The notes beneath the pieces are model-generated. The model did not search any database and had not been told where the DNA came from. It saw only the letters and a program-made list of their open reading frames with translations. Of a stretch of DNA of 64,000 bases, positions 35,042 through 43,746 are shown in pieces. Positions within the stretch are counted from its first letter, which is position 1. Each line of letters begins with the position of its first letter. The stretch lies in assembly GCF_003056335.1 (NCBI RefSeq), contig NZ_PYWA01000005.1, forward strand, positions 186,001-250,000, written 5' to 3'. The position numbers were made by a program, and so were the translations under genes. The stretch is from Paracoccus indicus (GTDB lineage Bacteria > Pseudomonadota > Alphaproteobacteria > Rhodobacterales > Rhodobacteraceae).

Positions 35042-36843
35042 CCCAGCATTCCCTTTCCATGTCCCACCGCCGATTGCATCCATCGGACCACGACGAAGGC
35101 GTCGCGCAGGTGGCTGCGTTCCAGATCCGGCAGATCCGAGGGCGAGAGGTAGTTGTCCGGCTTGCGACCGGCCCTGATCAGCTGCGCCTGGTTTTCCAGC
35201 CGCGTCGTCTGGATCATGTCGTAGGCAGCGATCAGGTCGCGCCCGCCGCTGCCCGAGATGACGCCGCGCGCCTCGGCATCCTCCAGCCGGGCGCGGGTGT
35301 TCACCGCCTGAAGGCGGCCCTGCAGCGCATAGACGCGTGCCAGATCGGTGACGGGCACCACGCCATTGTGCTTCATGTCGATATGGTCGCGATGTTCGCC
35401 CGACCGGATGGTCGCGAAACGCCCGATCATGCCCAGGGGTGGGCGGTGCTTCAGCGAATTGGCGATCATATGCGCCACGAAGATCGAATTCTGCGCGGCC
35501 TGCGCCAAGGTTGCGGACTGCAACCCCTCCAGCAGGCCCGCATCACCGCCGATGGCACGCAGGTCGAACATGACCGAGGCCAGCATCTGCGCCTCGGGCG
35601 AGGGATGGGTGATCCAGTCGCGGAAATAGCCCTGCCAGACCTGCAGCGGCTGACGCCAGCGCGGGTTCGTGGCCATCATCTCGCCCGGGCAATCGACATA
35701 GCCGCAGGTGTTCAGCCCGTCGCAGACCATATGCGCCAGATCGTGGAACCAGGGGTGGGCGGGATCGGCACCCTCGGCCAGGATCAGGCAGTTGTCCTGA
35801 TCGCTGACGCCGGTCTGTTCCTGCCGTCCCTGTGACCCGCAGGCCGCCCAGAGGAACGGCGCGGGCGGCGGGCCAAGCCGAGCCTGTGCCAGATCCAGCA
35901 GGCGGCGCGTCACAGCATCGGCGATATCGGTGATCATGCGGGTGATCACCTCGTGCCGCTGGCTGGCCTGCACCATCTGAACCAGCATCTGCGGGATGCG
36001 CGCCGTGACCTTGGCCATCTGGCTGGCATCATCGGCCAGCGTGATCTCTCGGATCAGGCCGGGGGCCGAGATCGACTGCGCCCGCGTCAGGTCGGTCTGG
36101 CTGATCATGCCGACGAACTGCCCGTCCCGCACCACCGGCAGATGGCCGACGCGGCGTTCGACCATGGTGTTCAGCACGTCATGCCCAAGCGCGGTGGGCG
36201 CCAGCGTCACGGGATCGGGCGTCATGATCTGCGACACCGGCTGGCGCATGTCGCGCCCCTCGGCCACGACACGGTTGGACATGTCGCGAATGGTGACAAG
36301 GCCGATCAGGCGTCCGCCCTCCGTGATGCCGATGCTGCTGATGCGGGCGTCGCGCATCATGCGGGCGGCCTCGATGATGGGGGTGTCGGGGGGGCAGCTG
36401 ATCGGGTTCGCGGACAGCAGATCCGCCACCCGCAAGGTCGCGACATCCGTGCCGCGGTTGCCCGATCGGTCAAAGAAGCGGGCAAAGACGCGATGGCGGG
36501 CGATTAGCGCCCGCAGCGGCTCGGCCGGCAGCATCAGCACCTGCGCGGCATCCACCGCATGGGCCGAGGTGACCGCCACCCCGTCGCGCAGCAGCCCGCG
36601 TTCACCAAAGGAATTGCGCGGTCCCAATCGCGAGACGTTGTCGCCGTTCCGATCGGTGACAGTGACCGACCCCTCGCGGATCAGGTAGAGGCCCGGCAGA
36701 CGTTCCCCGATGCGATAGATCTGGGCACCAGCATCATAGGTCCTGAGGCTGAAGAAGCTGGCGACACGCGTCAGCTCGTCCCGTCCCAGGCTGTCGTAGG
36801 GGTGAACGGTGGCGATGAAATCGACGATGTCTTGTGTCATCAC
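35038..36843 (-). CDS. cNMP-binding, CBS-pair and DUF294 nucleotidyltransferase-like protein
   Basis: A 601-residue cytoplasmic regulator. The order is a cyclic-nucleotide-binding-like domain (about 20-130, with a degenerate FGERGLLRDG cassette), two CBS motifs (about 143-260), and a DUF294 nucleotidyltransferase (GSQGRQEQ at 336-343 with D348 and D350, as in GlnD). A DUF294 C-terminal domain ends the protein. Proteins of this build regularly accompany SLC5 acetate symporters; adenylate sensing and nucleotidylation of a partner are plausible but unshown. A second in-frame Met follows the first directly. It lies 57 bases after actP, with a hairpin between. Confidence 0.88.
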   Translation of the reverse strand: MMTQDIVDFIATVHPYDSLGRDELTRVASFFSLRTYDAGAQIYRIGERLPGLYLIREGSVTVTDRNGDNVSRLGPRNSFGERGLLRDGVAVTSAHAVDAAQVLMLPAEPLRALIARHRVFARFFDRSGNRGTDVATLRVADLLSANPISCPPDTPIIEAARMMRDARISSIGITEGGRLIGLVTIRDMSNRVVAEGRDMRQPVSQIMTPDPVTLAPTALGHDVLNTMVERRVGHLPVVRDGQFVGMISQTDLTRAQSISAPGLIREITLADDASQMAKVTARIPQMLVQMVQASQRHEVITRMITDIADAVTRRLLDLAQARLGPPPAPFLWAACGSQGRQEQTGVSDQDNCLILAEGADPAHPWFHDLAHMVCDGLNTCGYVDCPGEMMATNPRWRQPLQVWQGYFRDWITHPSPEAQMLASVMFDLRAIGGDAGLLEGLQSATLAQAAQNSIFVAHMIANSLKHRPPLGMIGRFATIRSGEHRDHIDMKHNGVVPVTDLARVYALQGRLQAVNTRARLEDAEARGVISGSGGRDLIAAYDMIQTTRLENQAQLIRAGRKPDNYLSPSDLPDLERSHLRDAFVVVRWMQSAVGHGKGMLG

Positions 36844-36869
36844 CCTTGGACCTTCTGCGGTGGGGGTGG

Positions 36870-36891
36870 CGCGCCCCCAAACAGGGGCGCG
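36870..36891 (-). terminator. Hairpin between actP and the DUF294 gene
   Basis: CGCGCCCC and GGGGCGCG form a perfect eight-bp stem with a six-base loop and no T run. It may lower read-through from the transporter genes into the downstream regulatory genes, or mark an RNA processing site. Confidence 0.4.
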
Positions 36892-36900
36892 GCCTTGTCG

Positions 36901-38712
36901 TCAGTGAGAGATGGCGCTGCCCGAACCGCGCGGCACGCGGATCGATTCCACCAGCTCCTGCACGTGGACCGGGGGCTTCTCGGTGGCTTGCGACACCAGA
37001 TAGGCGACCACGAAGTTGATCACTGCGCCGACCGTCCCGAAGGATGCGGGCGAGATGCCGAACAACCAGTTCGCGGCGGTATCCTCCAGCAGGTTGGTCC
37101 CGCCGATGAACAGCCAGCCCTTGTAGGTGAAGATGTAGACCAGGGTCGAGACGATCCCCGCCAGCATCCCCGCGATCGCGCCTTCCTTGGTGATGCGCTT
37201 CGAGAAGATGCCCATCATCAGCACCGGGAAGATCGAGCTTGCCGCAAGCCCGAAGGCCAGCGCCACGGTCTGCGCCGCAAAGCCCGGCGGGTTCAGGCCC
37301 AGGATCGTCGCCACCAGGATCGAGATGGCCATCGACACGCGCGCGGCCATCAGTTCGCCCTTCTCGCTGATGTTCGGGCGCAGGGTGCCCTTGATCAGGT
37401 CGTGGCTGACAGCGCCCGAGATCGCCAGCAGAAGGCCCGCAGCGGTGGACAGCGCGGCGGCCAGACCGCCCGCGGCGACGACCGCGATCACCCAACCGGG
37501 AAGGTTGGCGATTTCGGGGTTGGCCAGCACCATGATGTCGTTGTTCACGGTGACCAGCTCGTTGCCCTGCAGGTTCTGGTCGGCAATGGTGGCCGCCAGC
37601 GGTTCGTTGCCTGCGCCTGCGTCATTGTAGTACTGGATCAGGCCGTCGCCGTTCTTGTCTTCCCAGTTCAGAAGACCGGTGACCTGCCAGTTGCGCATCC
37701 ATGCCTTGTCGGCATCGTTTTCGATGCTGTCCAGCGACACGGCAGGCTGGCTGTAGGTGTCGCCCGTGCGCGCACCCGGCCACATGGTGGCGGTCAGGTT
37801 GAAGCGCGCCATCGACCCCACCGCCGGAGCGACGGTATAGAGCAGCGCGATGAAGACCAGCGCCCAGCCCGCCGATTTGCGCGCATCCGACACCTTGGGC
37901 ACGGTGAAGAAGCGGATGATGACATGCGGCAGGCCCGCCGTGCCGATCATCAGCGCCATGGTGAACAGCACCATGTCCAAGGTCGAGTTGTGGTGCGCCG
38001 TGTACTGGCGGAAGCCAAGATCGGTCACCAGCATGTCCAGCTTGGCCAGGAAAGCCATGCCCGAAGCCTCATGCGTGCCGAACAGGCCCAGCTGCGGCAG
38101 GAAGTTGCCGGTCAGCTGCAGCGAGATGAAGATCGCCGGAATGGTATAAGCGATGATCAGCACGACATATTGCGCCACCTGCGTGTAGGTGATGCCCTTC
38201 ATGCCGCCAAGAACGGCGTAGCAGAAGACCAGCGCCGCGCCGATCCACAGACCGGTCGAGTTCGACACCTCGAGATAGCGCGAAAAGGTGACGCCCACGC
38301 CGGTCATCTGACCGATCACATAGGTGATCGACACGATCAGCAGGCAGATCACGCCGATGATGCGCGCGGTCGGCGAATAGAAGCGGTCGCCGATGAATTC
38401 CGGCACGGTGAACTTGCCGAATTTCCGCAGGTAGGGTGCCAGCAGCAGCGCCAGCAGCACATAGCCACCCGTCCAGCCCATCAGGTAGGTCGAGTTGTCA
38501 TAGCCCGTGAAGGCGATCAGGCCCGCCATCGAGATGAAGGACGCGGCCGACATCCAGTCGGCAGCGGTCGCCATGCCGTTCATGACCGGGCTGACACCGC
38601 GGTTCGCGGCGTAGAATTCCGCCGTGGACCCTGCGCGGGCCCAGATGGCGATGCCGATATACAGCGCGAAGGACGCGCCGATGACCAGCAGGTTGAGTGT
38701 AAACTGGCTCAT
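36901..38712 (-). CDS. actP: SLC5-type cation/acetate symporter
   Basis: Sodium:solute symporter family member of 603 residues with about 13 hydrophobic segments. The signature AGLPHVIIRFFTVPKVSDARKS and an N-terminal SPVMNGMATAADWMSAASF match ActP-like carriers that move acetate and other short monocarboxylates. A hydrophilic loop rich in Asp and Asn (about 310-375) is typical of the subgroup paired with a DUF4212 protein. Together with acs upstream this indicates acetate scavenging. Exact substrate range is inferred from context. Confidence 0.88.
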   Translation of the reverse strand: MSQFTLNLLVIGASFALYIGIAIWARAGSTAEFYAANRGVSPVMNGMATAADWMSAASFISMAGLIAFTGYDNSTYLMGWTGGYVLLALLLAPYLRKFGKFTVPEFIGDRFYSPTARIIGVICLLIVSITYVIGQMTGVGVTFSRYLEVSNSTGLWIGAALVFCYAVLGGMKGITYTQVAQYVVLIIAYTIPAIFISLQLTGNFLPQLGLFGTHEASGMAFLAKLDMLVTDLGFRQYTAHHNSTLDMVLFTMALMIGTAGLPHVIIRFFTVPKVSDARKSAGWALVFIALLYTVAPAVGSMARFNLTATMWPGARTGDTYSQPAVSLDSIENDADKAWMRNWQVTGLLNWEDKNGDGLIQYYNDAGAGNEPLAATIADQNLQGNELVTVNNDIMVLANPEIANLPGWVIAVVAAGGLAAALSTAAGLLLAISGAVSHDLIKGTLRPNISEKGELMAARVSMAISILVATILGLNPPGFAAQTVALAFGLAASSIFPVLMMGIFSKRITKEGAIAGMLAGIVSTLVYIFTYKGWLFIGGTNLLEDTAANWLFGISPASFGTVGAVINFVVAYLVSQATEKPPVHVQELVESIRVPRGSGSAISH

Positions 38713-38722
38713 CTCCGCATCC

Positions 38723-38980
38723 TCACTCGTCCACGCCGTATTCGGCGTCCAGCTTGTTCATGCGTGCGGCATAGAAGAAGATCAGCACGATGAAGAACAG
38801 GATCGAGCCCTGCTGCGCAAACCAGAACCCCAGGTCCGTTCCTCCGACCGGGATGGATTTGAGCAGCGGGCGAAAGATGATCGCGGCGCCATAGGACACC
38901 AGCGCCCATACGATCAGGCAGCCATAGATGATGCGAAGATTGGCCTGCCAATAGGCATTCGAAGATTGTCTGTCACTCAT
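38723..38980 (-). CDS. DUF4212 small subunit of the symporter
   Basis: An 85-residue protein with two transmembrane helices (IIYGCLIVWALVSYGAAIIF and SILFFIVLIFFYAARMNKL). DUF4212 proteins precede this SLC5 subgroup and are thought to be their small partners. It lies ten bases before the actP start on the same strand, so translation is closely linked. Confidence 0.9.
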   Translation of the reverse strand: MSDRQSSNAYWQANLRIIYGCLIVWALVSYGAAIIFRPLLKSIPVGGTDLGFWFAQQGSILFFIVLIFFYAARMNKLDAEYGVDE

Positions 38981-39098
38981 GTCCCTTAGGTCCTCCCTGT
39001 TCAGACATGTCGATCCGCCTTGGCCTTTTGATGCTGCCCTGTGCCTGGCGGGACGACCGGGGCAGTGTTGCGAGGCGGACGAACCGCCCCTGCCGATC

Positions 39099-41054
39099 TC
39101 AACCGCGATTCATGCGGTTTTCGATCAATTCGTCGACGACCTCGGGTTCGGCCAAGGTCGAGGTGTCGCCCAGGGCGCCATAGTCGTTCTCCGCGATCTT
39201 GCGCAGGATGCGGCGCATGATCTTGCCCGACCGCGTCTTTGGCAGACCGGGCGCCCATTGGATCAGGTCGGGCTTGGCGATGGGGCCGATTTCGGTGCGG
39301 ACCCACCGTTCCAGATCGGCGCGCAATTCGTCCGAGGGCTCGATCCCGTTCATCAGCGTGACATAGGCATAGATGCCCTGGCCCTTGACCTGATGGGGGT
39401 AACCGACCACCGCGGCCTCGGCGACCTTTTCATGGGCGACAAGGGCGGATTCGACCTCGGCGGTGCCCATGCGGTGGCCGCTGACGTTGATGACATCATC
39501 GACGCGACCGGTAATCCAGTAATAGCCATCCTCATCCCGGCGGCAGCCGTCGCCCGTGAAGTAATAGCCGGGATATTGCTGGAAATAGGTCTCCATGAAG
39601 CGCTGGTGATCGCCCCAGACCGTCCGCATCTGGCCGGGCCAGCTGTCGGCGATGCACAGCACGCCCTCGGCGGGGTTGCCCTCGATGCGTTCGGCGCTAG
39701 AGGCGTCGAGGATCTCGGGCTTGATGCCGAAGAAGGGCACCGTGGCCGAACCGGGCTTGGTCTCGGTCGCGCCGGGCAGAGGGGTGATCAGATGGCCGCC
39801 GGTTTCGGTCTGCCACCATGTGTCGACGATGGGGCAACGGCCCTTGCCGACATGGTCGTTGTACCAGTTCCAGGCTTCGGGGTTGATGGGTTCGCCCACC
39901 GTGCCGAGGATGCGCAACGACGACAGGTCGTGGCCGTCGACATATTCCGGCCCCTTGCCCATCAGCGCACGAATGGCGGTCGGCGCGGTATAGAATTGCG
40001 TCACCTTGTGCTTTTCGCAGACCTGCCAGAAGCGGCTGGCATCGGGCCAGGTCGGCACGCCTTCGAACATCAGCGTCGTGGCGCCGTTGGCCAGCGGACC
40101 ATAGACGATATAGCTGTGCCCCGTCACCCAGCCCACATCCGCCGTGCACCAGAAGACGTCGCCCTCGTGATAGTCGAAGGTGTATTGATGCGTCATCGCG
40201 GCATAGACCAGATAGCCGCCGGTCGTATGCACGACCCCTTTCGGCTTGCCCGTCGACCCCGAGGTATAGAGGATGAACAGCGGATCCTCGGCACTCATGG
40301 GACGCGGCGGGCAGTCGGGACCGACCTGCTGCATCTGTGCCTTCACATCGACGTCGCGGCCGTCGATCCAGGTCGTCTGATCGCCGGTGTGCTTGACCAC
40401 CATGCAACGAACCTTGTCCGAGCAGTGCAGCAGGGCGGCATCGGTGTTGGCCTTCAGGTTCGTGCGACGCCCGCCCCGCGGCGCGGTATCGGCGGTGATG
40501 ACGACCTTGGCGCCCGAGTCGTTGATCCGGTTCGCCAGCGCATCGGGCGAGAACCCCGCAAAGACGATCGAGTGGATCGCCCCGATCCGCGCACAGGCCA
40601 GCATGGCATAGGCGGCCTCGGGGATCATCGGCATGTAGATGACGACCCGGTCGCCGCGCATCACGCCCTGGCTCAGCAGAACGTTGGCAAAGCGGTTCAC
40701 GCTGTCGGACAGCTGGGCATAGGTGATGTGCTGGGCGGGGGTCTCGGGATCGTCCGGCTCGAAGATGATGGCGGTCTGATCGGCGCGATTGGGCAGATGG
40801 CGGTCAACGCAGTTCACGCAGGCGTTCAGGACGCCATCCTCGTACCACTTGATGTCGACCTGCCCGAAGGTGAAATCGGTGTTCTTGACCTTGGTGTAAG
40901 GCTCGATCCAGTCCAGCCGCTTGCCTTCATGGCCCCAGAATGCCTCCGGATCCTCGATTGATTCGGCATAGCGACGCACATAGTCGTCGGGTCCGACATG
41001 CGCGTTTTCCAAGCCTGCCGTAATCGCGTGTTTCTGAATGTTTTCAGCGCTCAT
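39099..41054 (-). CDS. acs: Acetyl-CoA synthetase
   Basis: AMP-forming activation of acetate in the cytoplasm. It has 651 residues from 41054, chosen because AGGAGGGG precedes it (a Met 13 codons upstream does not have this). [13 protein letters not shown] is the adenylation loop, WWQTETGG is motif A5, and PKTRSGK carries the lysine (near residue 611) that acetyltransferases modify to switch the enzyme off. It opens the acetate module acs, DUF4212, actP, DUF294, membrane protein, receiver, exonuclease fusion. A 118-base gap separates it from the DUF4212 gene. Confidence 0.95.
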   Translation of the reverse strand: MSAENIQKHAITAGLENAHVGPDDYVRRYAESIEDPEAFWGHEGKRLDWIEPYTKVKNTDFTFGQVDIKWYEDGVLNACVNCVDRHLPNRADQTAIIFEPDDPETPAQHITYAQLSDSVNRFANVLLSQGVMRGDRVVIYMPMIPEAAYAMLACARIGAIHSIVFAGFSPDALANRINDSGAKVVITADTAPRGGRRTNLKANTDAALLHCSDKVRCMVVKHTGDQTTWIDGRDVDVKAQMQQVGPDCPPRPMSAEDPLFILYTSGSTGKPKGVVHTTGGYLVYAAMTHQYTFDYHEGDVFWCTADVGWVTGHSYIVYGPLANGATTLMFEGVPTWPDASRFWQVCEKHKVTQFYTAPTAIRALMGKGPEYVDGHDLSSLRILGTVGEPINPEAWNWYNDHVGKGRCPIVDTWWQTETGGHLITPLPGATETKPGSATVPFFGIKPEILDASSAERIEGNPAEGVLCIADSWPGQMRTVWGDHQRFMETYFQQYPGYYFTGDGCRRDEDGYYWITGRVDDVINVSGHRMGTAEVESALVAHEKVAEAAVVGYPHQVKGQGIYAYVTLMNGIEPSDELRADLERWVRTEIGPIAKPDLIQWAPGLPKTRSGKIMRRILRKIAENDYGALGDTSTLAEPEVVDELIENRMNRG

Positions 41055-41230
41055 GACATCCCCTCCTCTCAGCCATGTGGCAGCGGGATGCACATCCGTC
41101 CCCTGATGCGTCCTGCCGCGTTCAAGAGATGTTAATCACAAACGATCCCAAAAGTTAACTATCTTTTCTTGCTGGATTTTTTTGTAAATTAATTCACAGG
41201 AAGAGGCAGGCGATAGTAAAAAATTCACCA
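41055..41230 (-). promoter_or_regulatory. A/T-rich upstream region of acs
   Basis: The stretch 41130-41205 is markedly A/T-rich against a GC-rich background, as expected of a promoter region. It carries two GTTAA words in opposite orientation (41131-41135, 41154-41159) and a run of seven T at about 41167-41173. I could not assign a convincing -35/-10 pair. Confidence 0.35.
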
Positions 41231-41264
41231 AAAAGGGCGCCGGTCCCGCGACCGACGCCCCTTT
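41231..41264 (-). terminator. Terminator of the tail-fibre gene
   Basis: A 14-bp stem with one mismatch (AAAAGGGCGCCGGT, loop CCCGCG, ACCGACGCCCCTTT) ends in a T run on the minus strand, 24 bases past the stop of the gene at 41288. It isolates this gene from acs. Confidence 0.8.
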
Positions 41265-41287
41265 CCGCAATCCCGCAGGCAACCGCG

Positions 41288-43582
41288 CTATTGCGGACGA
41301 TCCATCCTGACATAGACGCAGACGCGCCCCTTCAGCGGTTGCGCCCAGCTGAGGCGGATCTGGCGACGCGCGCTGCCGACCTCGAACTGGACGTTGGGAC
41401 TGGCATCGACGCGGGTGTTGTCACCCGTCAGGAGCGCGGATTCCGCGACGACCGATTGCACCGATTTCGCCCAGCCCTGGAACGGCAGCCCCGTGATGTT
41501 GGTCGTCGTCCAATTGGAGCCCGGGTTGTTCTGCGACACCTGGATCATCAGCGGATTTGCCACGTAGGTGTCGATGCCGTTGAAGGTATTGGCCTGAAAC
41601 TGCAGGTTCCGCATATTGTTATAGTTCAGATCCGCGATCGAGGTATCGACCCGATCGATCCGGTCGACATTGCCGTAAAGCGCCTTGAAAACGTTGCCGA
41701 CGACGTTCAGCCCTTGGATAAAATGCCCGCCGCCATAGGGTTTGACGGTGATCCAGGTGAACCAGGGCACGGTGTTGGAACACAGGAAGGTGTTCCCGGT
41801 CAGTGTCAGCCCGCCAAAGCTGAACTCGTTGTTGTTGAAGACGGGAAAGGCGCTGTGTTCGTTCGTCCATTCGATCGAGGCATTGTCGATATAGTTGCCG
41901 CTGACCGTCGTCTGCACGTTGGGCTGGGTCAGCACCAGGCCCGCATAGCGCAGCCCCTGCCCCGAGCCGTCCCCCTGGAACCAGTGGTTCCCCGAGATGA
42001 TATGCCCGCCTCCGTTCGCGACCATAAAATGGGCGAAGCGAACGAAGCGGTTGTTGCGGATCTTGATGTCGTTGGCATTGACGTTGATGGCCACGGTGGT
42101 GCGCTGCTGTGCGGGTAGGTCCATGTCGTTGGACAGGAACTGGCAGTTGTCGACCAGCAGATCCTGGCAGCCCCGGCCGATCGAGGTGATGGCCCGATCC
42201 AGCGGACGGGTGAAATAGCAATCCTTGACCTGGATCATCTCGCCCTTGGACGACAGCATGATGCCGCTGGCGATGCCCTCGCAGCCGAAATCGATGTCCA
42301 CGAAGTTCAGGCGGTCCAGCTGGCGCACGCCCGAAAAATCGAACAGATAGCGATAGCGTTCGAAGGAATAGGTGCGGGTGGCCGCGCCGCCATAAAGGGG
42401 CTGCGACAGCGTCAGCGTGCCTTGGCTGATGTTGCGCGCATTGACATAGACCTCGCGCCCGACGCCGCTGCCGACGACGCGGCTGCCGACCTCGATCTGG
42501 GCGACATTGGCCACATTGGTCAGCTGCATCGGGTTGTTGGGCTTGTAGGTTGCGACGCTGGTCCATCGCCCGGTGTTCCAGGCCGGGCCGGGCTTGGCCT
42601 GGATGCCGCCGTTGCGGATCAGGCGGCGGTTGGAAAACCCGTCCAGATCGGGGGCGAACTTGTCCAGCATCAGCGGCTCGTCCAGATCCACGCGGCGGCC
42701 GCAAAGGTCCAGCGACAGGTGATCGGTATAGCCCAGCAGCGCCTGGATGGCCTTCTTCATCCCAAGCGTCTCGTCACCGAAAGCATCGGCATAGGTGGGG
42801 AAATCGAAGCTCTTCATGAATGCCACCCGCGTCGAGGTGGGCGTGCTGATGCGCCCCTTGAAGCGGATCGGGCTGTCGATGGACAGATCGCCCGAGATGA
42901 AGAAATTCCCCTCGGGAACCACGACCCAGCCACCGTCGCTGGCCCGGTCGGCGGCGATGAAGGCGTCGCGGTCGTTGGTTACCCCGTCGCCAACCGCGCC
43001 GAAGTCCCGCACGTCCACCCAGTCCAGCAGGGACGGCACGAAGGCCGCGGTGATATCGTCGATCCGCAGCGATTCGACGCGGAACACGCCGCCGTTCGCG
43101 CCGACCAGATCCAGCCCGAAATGGCCGAAAACAGGCTTGGTGCCCCATGCCATGTCCACGCCCTTGCGCGACCCGATGCCGACGATGGCGCTGACCTCGA
43201 TGATCTCGCCATAGTTGCGCATGGCAGTGGTCGGGCCGACCTCGACCAGCCCGTCGACGTGGTTTCGCTGGCCGTCACCGGCCCATCCGGCGATGCGGGC
43301 GCTGGCCAGCGCCCCCGCGACCGCCTTGACCCGCGCCGAGACCCGCAGATAGACGCCGGGGATCATCGGGGTTTCACCCATGAAGCGCAGGCTGGTGGTG
43401 GTCTGTTGCTTGATCACCTCGAAACACGCGCCGAAGTCCTGATCCGCCGGCACGACCGAGGCATTACCCGCCTGATCCCAGGTCGGACTGCCCGAGGTGC
43501 CATTGGTGCGCGACCAGACACTCAGACCCGCGCGAAAATCCGAAGGCGTCAGCAACAGCCCGTTCGTGATCGCAATATTCAT
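41288..43582 (-). CDS. Beta-helix protein, likely GTA tail fibre (Rcc00171-like)
   Basis: A 764-residue protein. The N-terminal about 190 residues form a beta-rich carbohydrate-binding-like module (MNIAITNGLLLTPSDFRAGL and following). A pectate-lyase-type segment, VRDFGAVGDGVTNDRDAFIA, is at about 190-210. A right-handed parallel beta-helix follows with repeated N-rich turns (VDNCQFLSND, IRNNRFVRF, VSGNYIDN, LTGNTFLC). There is no signal peptide, as expected of a virion protein. It resembles the GTA tail fibre of Rhodobacter capsulatus, which is also encoded away from the main cluster; here the main cluster is about 8.4 kb away. A phage-derived glycan lyase is the alternative. Confidence 0.7.
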   Translation of the reverse strand: MNIAITNGLLLTPSDFRAGLSVWSRTNGTSGSPTWDQAGNASVVPADQDFGACFEVIKQQTTTSLRFMGETPMIPGVYLRVSARVKAVAGALASARIAGWAGDGQRNHVDGLVEVGPTTAMRNYGEIIEVSAIVGIGSRKGVDMAWGTKPVFGHFGLDLVGANGGVFRVESLRIDDITAAFVPSLLDWVDVRDFGAVGDGVTNDRDAFIAADRASDGGWVVVPEGNFFISGDLSIDSPIRFKGRISTPTSTRVAFMKSFDFPTYADAFGDETLGMKKAIQALLGYTDHLSLDLCGRRVDLDEPLMLDKFAPDLDGFSNRRLIRNGGIQAKPGPAWNTGRWTSVATYKPNNPMQLTNVANVAQIEVGSRVVGSGVGREVYVNARNISQGTLTLSQPLYGGAATRTYSFERYRYLFDFSGVRQLDRLNFVDIDFGCEGIASGIMLSSKGEMIQVKDCYFTRPLDRAITSIGRGCQDLLVDNCQFLSNDMDLPAQQRTTVAINVNANDIKIRNNRFVRFAHFMVANGGGHIISGNHWFQGDGSGQGLRYAGLVLTQPNVQTTVSGNYIDNASIEWTNEHSAFPVFNNNEFSFGGLTLTGNTFLCSNTVPWFTWITVKPYGGGHFIQGLNVVGNVFKALYGNVDRIDRVDTSIADLNYNNMRNLQFQANTFNGIDTYVANPLMIQVSQNNPGSNWTTTNITGLPFQGWAKSVQSVVAESALLTGDNTRVDASPNVQFEVGSARRQIRLSWAQPLKGRVCVYVRMDRPQ

Positions 43583-43650
43583 CCGCTATCCCCTTGTGTC
43601 GGCATGACGGCCGGACAGGAAAGGGCCCGGCGTGATGGGCACAGAAATAG

Positions 43651-43665
43651 TTGATGAAGTGTTAA
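43651..43665 (-). promoter_or_regulatory. CtrA-like site upstream of the tail-fibre gene
   Basis: On the minus strand the sequence reads TTAA-N7-TCAA, one base from the CtrA consensus TTAA-N7-TTAA, 69 bases before the start codon. CtrA is a known activator of GTA genes in Rhodobacter. The match is short and could be chance. Confidence 0.4.
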
Positions 43666-43719
43666 CGCGGGTTGAACGGGGCGTGCGCTGCAACGGGGGT
43701 ATCCGCAACGGCGCGTGTG

Positions 43720-43740
43720 AAAAAGGGGGCCGAAGCCCCC
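43720..43740 (-). terminator. lysK terminator
   Basis: GGGGGC, CGAA, GCCCCC on the plus strand gives, on the minus strand, a six-bp GC stem with a UUCG-type tetraloop followed by five T. It starts seven bases beyond the lysK stop. Confidence 0.85.
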
Positions 43741-43746
43741 CGTTCC

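Noticed and set aside
41288..43582. Interpretation as a secreted pectate lyase
   Set aside because: No signal peptide. The N-terminal module and genomic setting fit a virion fibre better, though this stays open.
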